A stretch of DNA of 6,194 nucleotides, taken from Bacteroidales bacterium (GTDB lineage: Bacteria; Bacteroidota; Bacteroidia; Bacteroidales; Paludibacteraceae). The number at the start of each line of letters is the position of its first letter. Positions within the stretch are counted from its first letter, which is position 1. Of the stretch, positions 5,935-6,194 are shown piece after piece. The notes under the pieces were generated by a model. The model worked only from the letters and a program-made list of their open reading frames with translations. It had not been told where the DNA came from and did no database searches. The DNA lies in NCBI GenBank assembly GCA_900768725.1, contig CAAGDU010000045.1:1-6194 (forward strand), given 5' to 3'. The position numbers and the translations under genes were made by a program.

Positions 5935-5968
5935 TATATGTTAAGTCATTTTTGACTATGCGTAGCCA

Positions 5969-6140
5969 CTCCCCCGCCTCCCTCTTAGAGGGGGGAGGGG
6001 GTAAGGGGGCGGGAGGAGGGCTCGGCATCTGCCGCAATGGGGTAAAGAAAGTAGTAGGATATATTCCCTTCGCGGCTTGAAGCCGAGTGTACCATCCCGC
6101 CCCCCTGCCCCCTCCCCTCCTTTTAGGAGAGGCGGGGGAG
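5969..6140. repeat. Paired inverted G-rich arms (REP-doublet-like), each G4-capable
   Basis: The arm at 5969-6014 and the reverse complement of 6095-6140 align over 46 positions without gaps, with about 36 identities. The left arm has G runs on the + strand at 5990-5995, 5997-6001, 6005-6009 and 6011-6013, separated by loops of 1, 3 and 1 nt. The right arm has the matching runs on the - strand (6096-6098, 6100-6105, 6108-6112, 6114-6117). The roughly 80-base centre contains CTCGGC (6021-6026), which pairs with GCCGAG (6082-6087). No transposase gene is present in the window. Confidence 0.8.
6072..6093. repeat. Small hairpin followed by GTGTACC
   Basis: GGCTT (6074-6078) and AAGCC (6080-6084) form a tight palindromic stem, followed by GAGTGTACC. 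The order, a variable hairpin then a GTACC tail, resembles the spacer elements at 1631-1665 and 2306-2340. The similarity is short and could be chance. Confidence 0.35.
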
Positions 6141-6164
6141 CTGAAGTTACTTTCGTCTGTTGAG

Positions 6165-6194
6165 GATGAGAGATGAAAGATGAAAGATGAAAGG
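6165..6194. repeat. GATGAAA heptamer array, cut by the window end
   Basis: Four 7-nt units in phase (GATGAGA, then GATGAAA three times) end in GG at the last base of the window. The array may continue beyond it. It shares the 7-nt period of the arrays at 247-312 and 1570-1590 but has a different unit. Confidence 0.8.

Larger units (their letters stand above)
5793..6194. other. 3' non-coding region rich in repeats
   Basis: No convincing gene is present. In order it holds a 41-base spacer, three copies of CATATAATTA (5834-5866), a short ORF of 21 codons (5879-5944) whose end is made by a hairpin, a perfect hairpin (5917-5934), two inverted G-rich arms (5969-6014 and 6095-6140), and a GATGAAA array running to the end. 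No clear intrinsic terminator with a T run was found just after the last gene. Confidence 0.75.

Noticed and set aside
5793..6194. Insertion sequence or CRISPR array in the repeat-rich 3' region
   Set aside because: There is no transposase frame, no target-site duplication that I can see and no regularly spaced repeat-spacer pattern; the repeats are inverted arms and short tandem units.

Overview
The window looks like a piece of a Bacteroidota chromosome, most likely from the order Bacteroidales. The basis is indirect: starts are preceded by A/T-rich leaders without Shine-Dalgarno motifs, moderately GC-rich genes are separated by very A/T-rich spacers, and the spacers carry short phased repeats (7-8 nt units) and GC-rich hairpin repeats of a kind common in that phylum. 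The genus cannot be fixed from the sequence.

Layout: positions 1-339 are non-coding. They hold a large imperfect dyad (68-135), a terminator-like or small-RNA-like inverted repeat (191-240) and a heptanucleotide array (247-312). Four genes then follow on the + strand: an SPFH-domain protein with a C-terminal GYF_2-type domain (340-1566), a small four-helix membrane protein (1697-2281), a larger four-helix membrane protein with a long coiled-coil loop (2391-3692), and a zinc-ribbon/TPR/two-helix membrane protein with a PH-like tail (3813-5792). Spacers of 109-130 bp separate them, and each contains an A/T-rich phased repeat followed by a GC-rich element. From 5793 to 6194 there is no convincing gene, only repeats, including a pair of inverted G-rich arms that could each form a G-quadruplex.

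The four genes probably form one expression unit for a membrane-associated complex. The set (SPFH scaffold, zinc-ribbon membrane protein, additional membrane proteins) recalls the partners of PspA in Bacillus subtilis (ydjG-ydjH-ydjI), which anchor the phage-shock protein to the membrane. No pspA-like gene is visible here, so this may be a Bacteroidota variant with a different client or a remote PspA. The functional link is inference from domain content and gene order.
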